Translations under genes and position numbers: made by a program
Assembly (NCBI GenBank): GCA_009746045.1
Contig: RPFO01000072.1
Span: 15,001 to 79,000 of the forward strand
Direction: 5' to 3'
Origin: Mesostigma viride
Lineage: Eukaryota; Streptophyta; Mesostigmatophyceae; Mesostigmatales; Mesostigmataceae
Length of the DNA stretch: 64,000 nt
The notes under the pieces: model-generated
Database searches by the model: none
What the model was told of the DNA's origin: nothing
What the model saw: only the letters and a program-made list of their open reading frames with translations
Shown: in pieces, positions 20,162 to 31,125 of the stretch
Numbering within the stretch: position 1 is the stretch's first letter
Layout: every line of letters starts with the position of its first letter

Positions 20162-20516
20162 ATAGAGGGCCTTAGGCCCGACCTGAGGGTGTTGTCCCTC
20201 CGGTATATAGAGTCGCCCTCATATTCTGGCCAGTTGATTGGTCGTTCTTGGTCCTTGGTACTGATTTGTTTACTCTGTGTGTCCTGCCCAGTGCCGTCCC
20301 TCCCGGCAAGGCCTCTGTGCCAGGCAGTTAGGGGATCCTCCCACCAGGCTTGGTGCTGGTTAACCCTACACGTCCACTCGGTGTGGAACCGAGTTAACAT
20401 GTTGGTGCTTGGTATCTTGGATGGCCTGTCGATTGTGTTGGTGTGTGCTGGGTGCATTAGGTTTTTCCTACCCCTTGGTTTCCTCCCTGTGCGTAGGGAG
20501 AGGGCTCCCTACCTTT
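20162..20516 (+). other. 3' untranslated region of the LTR element
   Basis: Non-coding spacer between the ORF stop and the polypurine tract; nothing else recognised. Confidence 0.5.
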
Positions 20517-20529
20517 GTGGGGGGGGAGG
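20517..20529 (+). other. polypurine tract before LTR
   Basis: GTGGGGGGGGAGG immediately before TGTTACGTC, the expected layout for a plus-strand 3' LTR boundary. Confidence 0.75.
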
Positions 20530-20863
20530 TGTTACGTCGCGTAACAATTCGTTGTAGTTACGGACGTAAATTAGGTCCTTTGCCTCGGTCGTTCCTAGGT
20601 TTACGTGTAGTTCGTACTAGGACACTGTTGTCCTCGTAGCAGTACTGTGGTGCATTGGATGCTTTTGGGCGTCGCGCCGCGTACTTTATTAGTGGTCCTT
20701 ATCCTTCGGGCAGAATGTAGTGGACTAGCGTGCATCTGTACAATTGTAGGCGAGGGCCAGGTCGGCCCGAGCATGCTGGACCGTTGGTGATCATTTATGC
20801 ACGTTCTACCCCTCGTGTTGGCACTCGGCGTGTGTTAAATGAATTAAGGGGACGGGACACCCC

Positions 20864-20889
20864 CGAATTTTTTGGCGCCAAAAAATTCG
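20864..20889. other. 26-bp perfect palindrome next to the left TIR
   Basis: CGAATTTTTTGGC and its exact reverse complement, with no spacer. It overlaps the end of the left inverted repeat of the TTAA element and may be a subterminal transposase site or a cruciform. Confidence 0.85.
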
Positions 20890-21169
20890 CGCCGGAGCCG
20901 AAGGTCACGAATTTCACGTGCACGGTGCGCGCACCCCTTGCGGAAGTGGCCATGGCGACTGCGTTCAGGCGAAACTACCACACTAAGGCAGGCGAAATGC
21001 AAAAATTTTACTCGAATCTAAAAGGAGATGAGTTTATGATGTTAGTTTGTGGCGGAAATCAGCTGGTTTACAATATCGCTGTTGTTTTTTTATGCCATCG
21101 GCATGGGGGGTAATCTGAATTTTTTGGTCGCGCGGAATGAAATAGAATTCATGATAGCGGCTGTAAAAT

Positions 21170-22260
21170 AGCGGTTTTGGGGGCTGTTCTGACCTTGAAG
21201 CAGGAATTAATATCGGTTGCATCGAATTCTAAACCGAGCTGGTGCTTTTTGCCATATTTTCGGCCATTATCGGTAAGTAATTGTTCAGACATGCGCAGTG
21301 CGTGTCTGACCTGTCCATGGAAGAACGGCTGTTGTTGCGCGCCTGGGCGAGGGATTTACGAGGGCAAGGTACAGATTTGTCGCGAACGTTATCTGCTATC
21401 GGTGCTTTCTTCTATGAGCTCATCGTTCGAGGTTTTTTGCGTTCTTTTTGGGCAGTTTCCGCCAGCTAGCTCGCCGTCGCTTGCCGTTGTGTTGTCGAAT
21501 ACCTGGCAGCTTTAGATTGTTTTCGTTGATGTCGTGATCAGGGCCGCTTCAGTCGCAGCCTATAGCTCTTCGGGAAGGTATAAGGCATTTCATAAAACGT
21601 GTTCTGGCAAGGATGTTGTGCGTATGGACGCTTCTTGTTGTTTGAGAGTGACGCACCCTCTCCTCACAGGCCGCAGCGGCATCACAGCGCTCATGCGGTG
21701 AAGGGCCGCCAATGGTTTCTTTGCATTTTATCGTGCAGGGATGGAAGTGTTATAGTGATGATGATGTTGGAGATATTGCATTTGTGTGACTGCATGTAGA
21801 TAGCTGGCACCAATGGTTGTTTGAGCTTTCCTTTGTTAAGATGATGTGACAAGACTACAATGTGCTGAGCCAACCATGGTTGACATGCATGACTGCATGC
21901 AAGCTATATATACCATGTTCTTACTTGGTTCCTTGCCCTCCATAGTCCCAGTTTGTCATCCATGCCGGGGAGGACAGTTTAGGAGGTGTTGTTGTGTTGA
22001 TTAGCTTGGTTGGCATCAACCTTACACTCTAACATGGGAGAAACATAGAAATGCTGCTTAGGCATGTTAGGGTCACCATCGTCAAGGCTATGCACATATT
22101 TACAAGGCTGGCCATGCCGGAGGGATGATGAAGACATATGAGGTGCGTGGCCACCCCTTTGTACTTTGTAAACATACTCTGCATGGTTTTGGTGCATGTT
22201 GGATGGCATATTAAGTGGCACTGTGGGGTTACTAACTTACTGAGTGGTCCTTAGTGCCTT
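21170..22260 (+). repeat. dispersed repeat Y, copy 1
   Basis: Diverged but collinear with 44800-45720 plus 46500-46760. Shared blocks include GTGCTTTTTGCCA, TCGGTAAGTAATT, CCATGGAAGAACGGCTG, TTCTGGCAAGGATGTTGTGC and GTCCACCCCTTTGTACTT-like text. No intact reading frame is conserved between copies, so it is probably a non-coding transposon body. Confidence 0.7.
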
Positions 22261-23787
22261 GTCATGTGGTCCTATAGGAAACCCATCAACTTGAGCAGTT
22301 CTTGTCGCAATGACCCCCCACATTGAGCATGCGTTGCCGTCAGCGTGCAAGAGTTGATTATGTGTGCTTTGGTCAGTTTGCAGATGTCTTTGATGAAGAA
22401 GGAGGTGCTAGTGTGGCTAAATGGTTACTCTAATTTCCTTGTAGCGTCTACATGGGTGGCCGTCTTGGAATGGTTGTAACTTGGGCAGTTCTTGTCAGAA
22501 TGGCGTCAAACCTTGAACATAGGAGGTACCATATGTGCAGAGAATGGTAGTATGTGGTTTGGCCAGTTTTCATGAGGCTTAGATGTATAAAGGGTTGTTA
22601 GTGTGGTTAAATACTAGCTAAAACCTCCCTTAGCTTCGTCACAGGTGGCAATCTAGGAATATCCATCAAATAGGGCTGCGCTTGTCAGAATGACCTGAAA
22701 ATTTGGGGCTGCATGTCCCCCCCTCTCTAGTATTTGGGAATATATGATTTGGCACTATTGCATGTGTTTATGATTTGTTTTATTTTTTTTGTTTAAAAAA
22801 GGACCCTTTTTGCGGGAAAATCCATCAATGTGTCTAAACATCATTATTTTGTGCTCAAAATTAGGCAGGCTTTCTCAAAAGTGGGGGAACTATGCGAGAA
22901 TATATTATTTGGTCCCAATATGTTTGCCCATTGTCCTAGGAAAAATGTGACTAAAATAGCAGGGGGGGTGTCCGAAACAAAAATATCAGACACATACGCT
23001 GAAATTTTCCAAAAGTTGGCCCTTGGACCCTACCTACCTAGCACGTAGGCGCTATACCTAGCAAAACCCTGAGGTCCCAAGGGTTATAGGGGTCGACCTA
23101 GGGAGCAAAATGATCAGCTCCGCGAGCTCTACCGTTTGAGCATATTGGTGTATGGGAAAATTCCGGTTTTCTAAAATGGGTCATTGGCCGGTGCGACGCG
23201 ATACTGGCACGGCACGGCGCTGGATAGCCGAAGCCTTGTAGTGGTGGCAGACGGCAGCATACTTCCGTGCCTAGGGGCAGCACCATCTTGCGGGCAACAC
23301 CCCCCCCTCTATGGTACCTACCAAAATTTTGACTGCAGATTTGGGTTCAGCTCGCCAAGTGCTATCAGTTTGTCCGTCAAACCGTTTCAAAATTCCGACC
23401 ATACAGGGAGCTAGCAGAAATCCAAGTGTTTTGTTGTAAAAACCCCATATCGGCCCGGCACCCTACCTACCTAGGTACCTTTAAGTTAACGGTTTTTGAG
23501 GCTCTGTAACTTCTAACCTAGAGACCCCCTGGGGTTGCGACCAGTGGCAAACATGCTTGTTTTCGCGAGATCTACTCGAATCCAGCGTCGTGTAAATTTT
23601 CTTTTTTTTGGACACCCCCCCTGAAAATAGCGTCTTTTTCTATTTTTAGCGCGTAACCGGTGTATGGTGGGGGCTAGTACCACCCCCAAGTGGCTGGAAA
23701 ATTTTTTTTAAATCATATTTATGGTCCCCAATCATCATTGGATTTTTAGCACATGCATAGGTATGGTTTCCAGAAAAGTGCCCTTTA
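22261..23787. other. interior of TTAA element, no gene seen
   Basis: Homopolymer-rich, unique-looking sequence with repeated CCTACCTACCTAG-like phrases (about 23030 and 23465). No reading frame of credible composition. Confidence 0.4.
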
Positions 23788-24041
23788 GGGGTGTCCCCTC
23801 CCCTTAACACATATAGGCTTGGGTCACGGCAGTGTAGTGTGTTTCCTTCCTCTATTCCTGGAGTAAACGGGTTCGTGTAAATGGCTTATGGCGTATTACA
23901 GTAATACATACGTGAATGCATTGAGATCTGCACCGTCTCGTTCGTCTTTCGCTAGGGGTTTGAGTAGAGGAGGCCTGACTAATTTAGGTTGGGTTGGGCC
24001 AGGTAGAGGTAGAGGTGGTGGTAGAAGTTTAGGACGTAACA

Positions 24042-24771
24042 TCTAGGTCCTAGTTACAGGGGTGTGGGCACCGCGGCCCGAATCGAGCGCTATGAATGCC
24101 ATACTTGGTCACACGCGGAGCCCCCACAGGCTTGGGGGTGGTCTCCTTCATCACTACTTGCCATCTATCCTTGCGCACCATCTGCCTCCATATTACAGAC
24201 AAACCAGGAGGCTGCCCGGGGGTGAGCCCGTCACGTCTAGTGTAGCACATGTCCATGCCGAGTCTATCACGAAAAGTCCACGGGTGGCGGCCCTGCCGCG
24301 CGCGGCCGGGGGCACGCCAGGTGAGGACATATCGCCCAGGCTGGGCGGACTTGGTGCCAGCTAGTCTATCTGAGGTATCTACCTGATCTGTGCGGGCCAG
24401 GTGCCCGGCTAGGCCCAGGCGCCTGTGCCTAATAATGTGGGAAACATAGGGCAAATCAGCGTACAAATCCTCATTACTAATGTGCGAACCAAAGGGGCCA
24501 GTGCGCAGCATCTTGGTGACGGCGCCGTCGAGTCGTTGCTCCAGCTCCTGCGTCAGTGTCCACGTCTCGGCGCCGTAGGTCAGGATCGTCAGAATGACGA
24601 CCTTGAAGAGGTCACGCTTGACGATCCGGGGTAGGGCGGGGTTGCTCCACCAGCGGCGGTGGTCATGGAGGTGCGCCCACGCCATGCCGATCCGTGTCGT
24701 CATGTCGTCCTCGCAGTGGGGAAGCCAACTGCCGAGCAGCTTGAAGCGGCCTGAAGGAGGGTAGTTGACCT
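24042..24771 (-). pseudogene. LINE family 1, 5'-truncated 3' end
   Basis: The minus-strand frame 24050-24703 (217 codons) matches the C-terminal part of a non-LTR retrotransposon ORF2: LTILTYGAETWTLTQELEQRL, ISNEDLYADLP, then RRLGLAGHLART. It is about 95% alike by eye to 36122-36850, which extends further into RT. A deletion relative to that copy removes about 15 bases near 24500. Both copies end at the same point (plus-strand ATCTAGGTCCTAGTTACAGG), which marks the LINE 3' terminus; no poly(A) tail is seen. It directly abuts the LTR end at 24041. Confidence 0.85.
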
Positions 24772-24782
24772 TGGTGTCATAT

Positions 24783-25074
24783 TAAAAATTAAATTAAATT
24801 ATAACATGCCTCCGTGGGGAGGTCATCAGTGTAGCACATATTTCATGATGGATGGGGTGGAGGAAGCCGCGTGATCGAACTATCCTAACTCTATCTAGAA
24901 AGTCCTAACTACACTACTCATCAAAACGCCTCCTCCGCTTGGGGGGAGGTGGCTTGCCCACAGGGTCGGGCGTGTGCGCCTTGACAATCTTCTTCCACCG
25001 CGTCTTGTCCTGCATGGCAGTCCGAAGACGGGAGAGAGAGTGGATGCGGTGCTCAAACTGGGTCATATGAGCAC
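24783..25074 (-). mobile_element. LINE family 2, short 5'-truncated insertion with 11-bp TSD
   Basis: Flanked by TGGTGTCATAT at 24772-24782 and 25075-25085. On the minus strand it ends with an A/T-rich tail (ATAATTTAATTTAATTTTTA). It carries the C-terminus of an ORF2-like protein (stop near 24914) with DKTRWKKIVKAHTPDPVG and a basic tail PPPPKRRRRF, alignable with KDRWQVVMKETTPKPVG of LINE family 1. So it is a related but distinct LINE, inserted at the broken 5' edge of the family 1 copy. Confidence 0.8.
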
Positions 25075-25085
25075 TGGTGTCATAT

Positions 25086-26154
25086 GAGCACGATATATAG
25101 GGGTAATGGGTTATCCGGGTGGTCTGACCCAAGGAAACCCCCATTGGACTATCCAACTAAGTTGTCCAATGTTGGTATTGAGGTTCCCTACCCTCCCTGG
25201 GAAAAAAGTGGGGGGTAGACTTTTCCTTGGGGAAAAAAGATCGTCTTTTGGCCAACTTTGACTAGAGCTATCATCCAAATGCTTTGATAAAGCGATGGTA
25301 TTATTGCATATTCTGAAAGCCCTTGAAGTGTAGATATTCCTAGCATCTTGGTTGGGGGTATTTGGAGTTGTGGTCTGTGAGTTATGATTTTTTTCATTTT
25401 CAGGGTATGAAAGTGCCAAAAATGGGTCAGAGGACTATATCTCGTTGTCCGAGCACACATTTCCCTCTCAACTTTCGGCTCGCAAAGGTCTCACCATGCA
25501 GGACGTAATTGTAAATTCGGTGCCGTCTTTGAGAGCAACAAACTGTCCCGATACCCTGCTTGGATTCCTGTCTTCGCACAAGATGGGTGAGGAAGACCTT
25601 TCATGCGCAATAATGCTTCGAAGACAACGTGAATCCTTTATTAGAAAATAGGTGACCTGGAGTATGTCAATGCGTAGATGATACGACAATGTGTCAAGAT
25701 GAGACAACACAGGGAGGTGCGCATGACCAAGGTAAGGTCCTTAGATCAGATTGTCCTATTTATTGTTTTCCACACGCATTCTGGTCCACGACTTGCATCA
25801 TCCAATCCTTGCCAGGGAAAATAAGGCCAGGCAAAGTTTGTGGTCAGGTGCGTGCAGGTACAAACTAAACCAAATCCGTAAAGATTGCGCTGAGTCACTC
25901 ACAAGAAATGAGCGGCTTGCAACGAAACTCGCACTAGGCACAATCCTAGGTAAACGATACAGGGTTCCCGGAAGGTATAATCCCGTCACTAGTGTCGACT
26001 ACCAGCACCGTATACAACCAGGTGCGACACTTAAACATGACGTATCTCAGCTTCTACGCCACGCGCAGTTGGCACGCAATATCTCGCAACATACTGCATC
26101 AAATTCAAAACTGAAAAGAGCGCCAGAAAGCTCATTATCAACTCTTTGTCTCTG
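25086..26154. other. no gene recognised
   Basis: Several short frames exist (for example 25445-25651 +, 68 codons) but none has a recognisable motif. I see nothing else supportable. Confidence 0.4.
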
Positions 26155-26295
26155 CCAAAAAAAAAACAAAAAACAAAAAACAGCAAAATAAAAAATGAAA
26201 TAAGCAAATTAAAAAAAAAATCACAGCAAAATAAGAAATAAAAAGCAAAAAAACTATAAGAAAAAAAAATTACAAGCAAAAAAAAAAAAAATCAC
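26155..26295 (+). repeat. A-rich low-complexity tract
   Basis: About 140 bp of A runs broken by C and G (AAAAAACAAAAAACAGC and similar). Confidence 0.9.
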
Positions 26296-26698
26296 AGCCA
26301 AAATACCACGTTGATATATGATTGCCGCTGCCAACAACGGCGTCTCTCATGAATAGAGTATAAGACTGGCTGAAAGAGACTAGGGCATGAAATAGGTAAC
26401 TGCCACAATCCACGTAAGGATGTGGCAAGCTGCCTTTTCAGAATTGCTCATAAATTGTCACACAATATTGGCTACTTTTGACACATAAAATTAGAACGCA
26501 CGCAACATCATCAATAACAAACTGGGAACGGATTACCCCATCCCCACAAAATTAACCATACACATTCATACACACAAATACAGATGCCCACGGACACAGA
26601 GGCACACACCAAATGTAAAGACGTTAGGGGTACTATGTCCCAGCTCTGGTTCACCCCACAAGCCAGTTAACCCGATGGCTGACCAAAAATGTCATGTT

Positions 26699-29600
26699 TC
26701 AAAACCTCTGAGCACACATGCTGCTCAGCGGGCCAGGGACGTAGTTGCCTGCACAATTGTGCCCGATGCAATCCTGGTCGCAGCTCTTGCACTTCTCCTG
26801 GAAGGTTCCGACCAAGGCTCCCATAGACTTGCGAGGTCCACCTGCACAGCAGCAAACGCCATGCTGCTGACATGGGTTGCCACCTGCGCTGCTGCACCAG
26901 GGTCCCTGGCAATCCTTAATGCATGCACAGGAAACACCTGACCAGCCCTTGCTCTTGCAAGCCTCATTGGCGCAGAAGAAGTCACAATCCACGCCATCTG
27001 GCTTAGGCTTGCAAGAGCTGCCGCAGCAGCACTTGTTCGGGCCGCATTCGAGGTGCGTCTGACATGCTGTACATGGAAAGAGGTGATAAAATGTGCGGAC
27101 AGGGAGTGTGATGCAGTGGGCAAAGAACCGTTCTTCAGGAAGCCAAAAGGATGCAAAGACACATCTGATTGATAAGATCCAAATGCCATAGCAACCCAAT
27201 ATATCATCATGCCTCATCAATTCTTCATGTTCCTAATAACCCTTCAATTATTCTCTCTTGTGCCCCCATTTCTCTCGTGAACCCAAGGCTAGGCGGTTGC
27301 CTCCCTTCCGCCGCGACATACCAACACATCATGATCCAATGATGGCATCATAAGCCCACTGAGTACAGTATGTACGCTCTCTCGTTGGCAATGGCCAAAA
27401 CATTATTAATCTGTGTCAAAAGCATAGTCACAGCTTTACATAATCAGAAAAGACAAGCCAACAAACACTCGTCTGATATGTATCCTATTCAACGTGGAAC
27501 TCCAGACTCTTTAATAACCTCTTTTTATTAGCAACGAGTAAAGCACATACAAAAGGCAGGCCACATCCTGGCCACCGATGCTCATGGGCACACTTACTGT
27601 TTGCCAAAGAACCCTAGACACTGGCAAGATTGCGTCACGAGCTTTTGGGCCACCTGATCACGAAACTGGCCAAATAAAACCCAACGCCATTTCGGATCAG
27701 GCCGCACAGGTCTCAAAAGGTATGCCATGTGGTCCCTACCCAGCTAGAGCGGCCATCCTTCCCTCTCACTACCAAAAAACAATGTTCAGAGAACCATGCA
27801 CGAAACGCCAGGCCCTAATAGATGTGCACACGCCCATAATACTAAGAACCAGTCCATAGTTGTACCCCATGCCAAAGCAGTGACATATTGCAAAAAGGTA
27901 GTACATCAGCAGATACCGATTACTGGAAAGTGCGAAAAACACATTGAGACGCCCGCAAAAGTGCTCACCGCAAGGAATGTCCGTGTATACGCATTCATCA
28001 TAGTATGGATCGCACACATCGTGGGTGCAGACGATGCTGTCGTCACAGGATGGAGGCGTGCCCGGCTTGCAGCCCTCCGCAGCATCGCACGTCTCCACCC
28101 CATTGCAGAACAAGCCGTCGCTGCAACGCGCGTTCTCAGTCACATGCACGCACTTATTCTGGTCCCCATCACAGCTGTCCGTGGTGCAGGCGATGCTGTC
28201 GTCACAGGATGGAGGCGTGCCCGGCTTGCAGCCCTCCGCGGCATCGCAGGTCTCCACCCCGTTGCAGAACAAGCCGTCGCTGCAACGCGCGTTCTCAGTC
28301 ACATGCACGCACTTATTCTGGTCCCCATCACAGCTGTCCGTGGTGCAGGCGATGCTGTCGTCACAGGATGGAGGCGTGCCCGGCTTGCAGCCCTCCGCGG
28401 CATCGCAGGTCTCCACCCCGTTGCAGAACAAGCCGTCGCTGCAACGCGCGTTCTCAGTCACATGCACGCACTTATTCTGGTCCCCATCACAGCTGTCCGT
28501 GGTGCAGGCGATGCTGTCGTCACAGGATGGAGGCGTGCCCGGCTTGCAGCCCTCCGCGGCATCGCAGGTCTCCACCCCGTTGCAGAACAAGCCGTCGCTG
28601 CAACGCGCGTTCTCAGTCACATGCACGCACTTATTCTGGTCCCCATCACAGCTGTCCGTGGTGCAGGCGATGCTGTCGTCACAGGATGGAGGCGTGCCCG
28701 GCTTGCAGCCCTCCGCGGCATCGCAGGTCTCCACCCCGTTGCAGAACAAGCCGTCGCTGCAACGCGCGTTCTCAGTCACATGCACGCACTTATTCTGGTC
28801 CCCATCACAGCTGTCCGTGGTGCAGGCGATGCTGTCGTCACAGGATGGAGGCGTGCCCGGCTTGCAGCCCTCCGCGGCATCGCAGGTCTCCACCCCGTTG
28901 CAGAACAAGCCGTCGCTGCAACGCGCGTTCTCAGTCACATGCACGCACTTATTCTGGTCCCCATCACAGCTGTCCGTGGTGCAGGCGATGCTGTCGTCAC
29001 AGGATGGAGGCGTGCCCGGCTTGCAGCCCTCCGCGGCATCGCAGGTCTCCACCCCGTTGCAGAACAAGCCGTCGCTGCAACGCGCGTTCTCAGTCACATG
29101 CACGCACTTATTCTGGTCCCCATCACAGCTGTCCGTGGTGCAGGCGATGCTGTCGTCACAGGATGGAGGCGTGCCCGGCTTGCAGCCCTCCGCGGCATCG
29201 CAGGTCTCCACCCCGTTGCAGAACAAGCCGTCGCTGCAACGCGAGTTCTCAGTCACATGCACGCACTTATTCTGGTTCCCATCACAGCTGTCCGTGGTGC
29301 AGGCGATGCTGTCGTCACAGGATGGAGGCGTGCCCGGCTTGCAGCCCTCCGCGGCATCGCAGGTCTCCACCCCGTTGCAGAACAAGCCGTCGCTGCAACG
29401 CGCGTTCTCAGTCACATGCACGCACTTATTCTGGTCCCCATCACAGCTGTCCGTGGTGCAGGCGATGCTGTCGTCACAGGATGGAGGCGTGCCCGGCTTG
29501 CAGCCCTCCGCGGCATCGCAGGTCTCCACCCCGTTGCAGAACAAGCCGTCGCTGCAACGCGCGTTCTCAGTCACATGCACGCACTTATTCTGGTCCCCAT

Positions 29601-31125
29601 CACAGCTGTCCGTGGTGCAGGCGATGCTGTCGTCACAGGATGGAGGCGTGCCCGGCTTGCAGCCCTCCGCGGCATCGCAGGTCTCCACCCCGTTGCAGAA
29701 CAAGCCGTCGCTGCAACGCGCGTTCTCAGTCACATGCACGCACTTATTCTGGTCCCCATCACAGCTGTCCGTGGTGCAGGCGATGCTGTCGTCACAGGAT
29801 GGAGGCGTGCCCGGCTTGCAGCCCTCCGCGGCATCGCAGGTCTCCACCCCGTTGCAGAACAAGCCGTCGCTGCAACGCGCGTTCTCAGTCACATGCACGC
29901 ACTTATTCTGGTCCCCATCACAGCTGTCCGTGGTGCAGGCGATGCTGTCGTCACAGGATGGAGGCGTGCCCGGCTTGCAGCCCTCCGCGGCATCGCAGGT
30001 CTCCACCCCGTTGCAGAACAAGCCGTCGCTGCAACGCGCGTTCTCAGTCACATGCACGCACTTATTCTGGTCCCCATCACAGCTGTCCGTGGTGCAGGCG
30101 ATGCTGTCGTCACAGGATGGAGGCGTGCCCGGCTTGCAGCCCTCCGCGGCATCGCAGGTCTCCACCCCGTTGCAGAACAAGCCGTCGCTGCAACGCGCGT
30201 TCTCAGTCACATGCACGCACTTATTCTGGTCCCCATCACAGCTGTCCGTGGTGCAGGCGATGCTGTCGTCACAGGATGGAGGCGTGCCCGGCTTGCAGCC
30301 CTCCGCGGCATCGCAGGTCTCCACCCCGTTGCAGAACAAGCCGTCGCTGCAACGCGCGTTCTCAGTCACATGCACGCACTTATTCTGGTTCCCATCACAG
30401 CTGTCCGTGGTGCAGGCGATGCTGTCGTCACAGGATGGAGGCGTGCCCGGCTTGCAGCCCTCCGCGGCATCGCAGGTCTCCACCCCGTTGCAGAACAAGC
30501 CGTCGCTGCAACGCGCGTTCTCAGTCACATGCACGCACTTATTCTGGTCCCCATCACAGCTGTCCGTGGTGCAGGCGATGCTGTCGTCACAGGATGGAGG
30601 CGTGCCCGGCTTGCAGCCCTCCGCGGCATCGCAGGTCTCCACCCCGTTGCAGAACAAGCCGTCGCTGCAACGCGCGTTCTCAGTCACATGCACGCACTTA
30701 TTCTGGTTCCCATCACAGCTGTCCGTGGTGCAGGCGATGCTGTCGTCACAGGATGGAGGCGTGCCCGGCTTGCAGCCCTCCGCGGCATCGCAGGTCTCCA
30801 CCCCGTTGCAGAACAAGCCGTCGCTGCAACGCGCGTTCTCAGTCACATGCACGCACTTATTCTGGTTCCCATCACAGCTGTCCGTGGTGCAGGCAATGCT
30901 GTCGTCACAGGATGGAGGCGTGCCCGCAGTACAGCGGCCGGACACGCACGTCTCCACCCCGTTGCAGAACAAGTTATCTGTGCAGTCAGCGTTAGAGGCG
31001 CACCCTGCGGAGTCATGCGAATCATAGGGGGAGGAAGAGGGAGCAGATGAGGCGAGCAGCATCCACATGGAAGCGCATGCAACGTTTGCCGCAGGATCAC
31101 AGAAGCAGGTCAGTACATTGCATCT
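26699..31125 (-). CDS. cysteine-rich 18-repeat protein, spliced gene
   Basis: Two exons are well supported. Exon A (27969 to at least 31004, probably 31125) encodes an N-terminal Cys-rich segment (SNADCTDNLFCNGVETC), 18 tandem 53-residue repeats, and a diverged last unit (SIVCTHDVCDPYYDEC). Each repeat has eight cysteines and the motifs CDDSIACTTDSCDG and CSDGLFCNGVETC, like the CxDxxxCTxDxC repeats of slime-mould and other extracellular proteins. The intron is 27067-27968: donor G|GTGAGC, acceptor TTTCCATGTACAG|CA, phase 1. Exon B (26699-27066) adds a different Cys-rich tail (CGPNKCCCGSSC, CQQHGVCCCAGG). A role in a secreted or wall matrix or in metal binding is inference. The start is uncertain: acceptor-like CAGs precede 31125 (TCTCCTGTGCAG) and 31004 (GACTCCGCAG), so a signal-peptide exon probably lies further right. 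Confidence 0.85.
27067..27968 (-). other. 902-bp GT-AG intron of the cysteine-rich gene
   Basis: The donor GTGAGC follows ATTCCTTGCG; the acceptor is a pyrimidine-rich TTTCCATGTACAG. Joining the exons restores one continuous frame (TDIPC-A-CQTHLEC), which supports the junction. Confidence 0.8.
28033..30894 (-). repeat. 18 coding tandem repeats of 159 bp
   Basis: Exactly 18 units of 159 bp (53 codons), near-identical. Variation is confined mainly to one codon (Asp in most units, Asn in a few), one Ala-to-Ser change near 29241, and small changes in the edge units. Because 159 is divisible by three and the unit lacks stops in several frames, very long spurious frames exist on the plus strand (27796-31050 and two others). 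Confidence 0.97.

Larger units (their letters stand above)
20848..23803. mobile_element. 2.96-kb TTAA-specific DNA transposon, non-autonomous
   Basis: Flanked by TTAA at 20844-20847 and 23804-23807. Terminal inverted repeats of 16 bp differ at one position: left GGGGACGGGACACCCC; right, read inward, GGGGAGGGGACACCCC. TTAA duplications are the hallmark of piggyBac-type transposases, and a piggyBac relic lies at 56.3-58.1 kb in this window, although kinship is not shown. No transposase frame was found inside. The interior includes a perfect palindrome at the left end, a short ORF (about 20952-21113) and a dispersed repeat (Y). Confidence 0.72.
20530..24041 (+). repeat. 3' LTR (about 550 bp) interrupted by a TTAA element
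   Basis: The outer ends are TGTTACGTC at 20530 and GACGTAACA ending at 24041, a perfect 9-bp inverted pair with TG..CA. Removing the TTAA-flanked insertion (20848-23807) leaves an LTR of about 551 bp. No matching 5' LTR is in the window, so the identification rests on the polypurine tract and the termini. Confidence 0.7.

Noticed and set aside
24062-24364. Plus-strand ORFs over the LINE ends (also 36106-36465)
   Set aside because: Antisense to the conserved LINE ORF2 C-terminus.
27796-31050. 1084-codon plus-strand ORF (and two more of about 1000 codons at 28005-30995 and 28025-31027)
   Set aside because: They are shadows of the 159-bp repeats, whose length is a multiple of three and which lack stops in these frames. 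The minus frame has the conserved cysteine pattern and splice sites.
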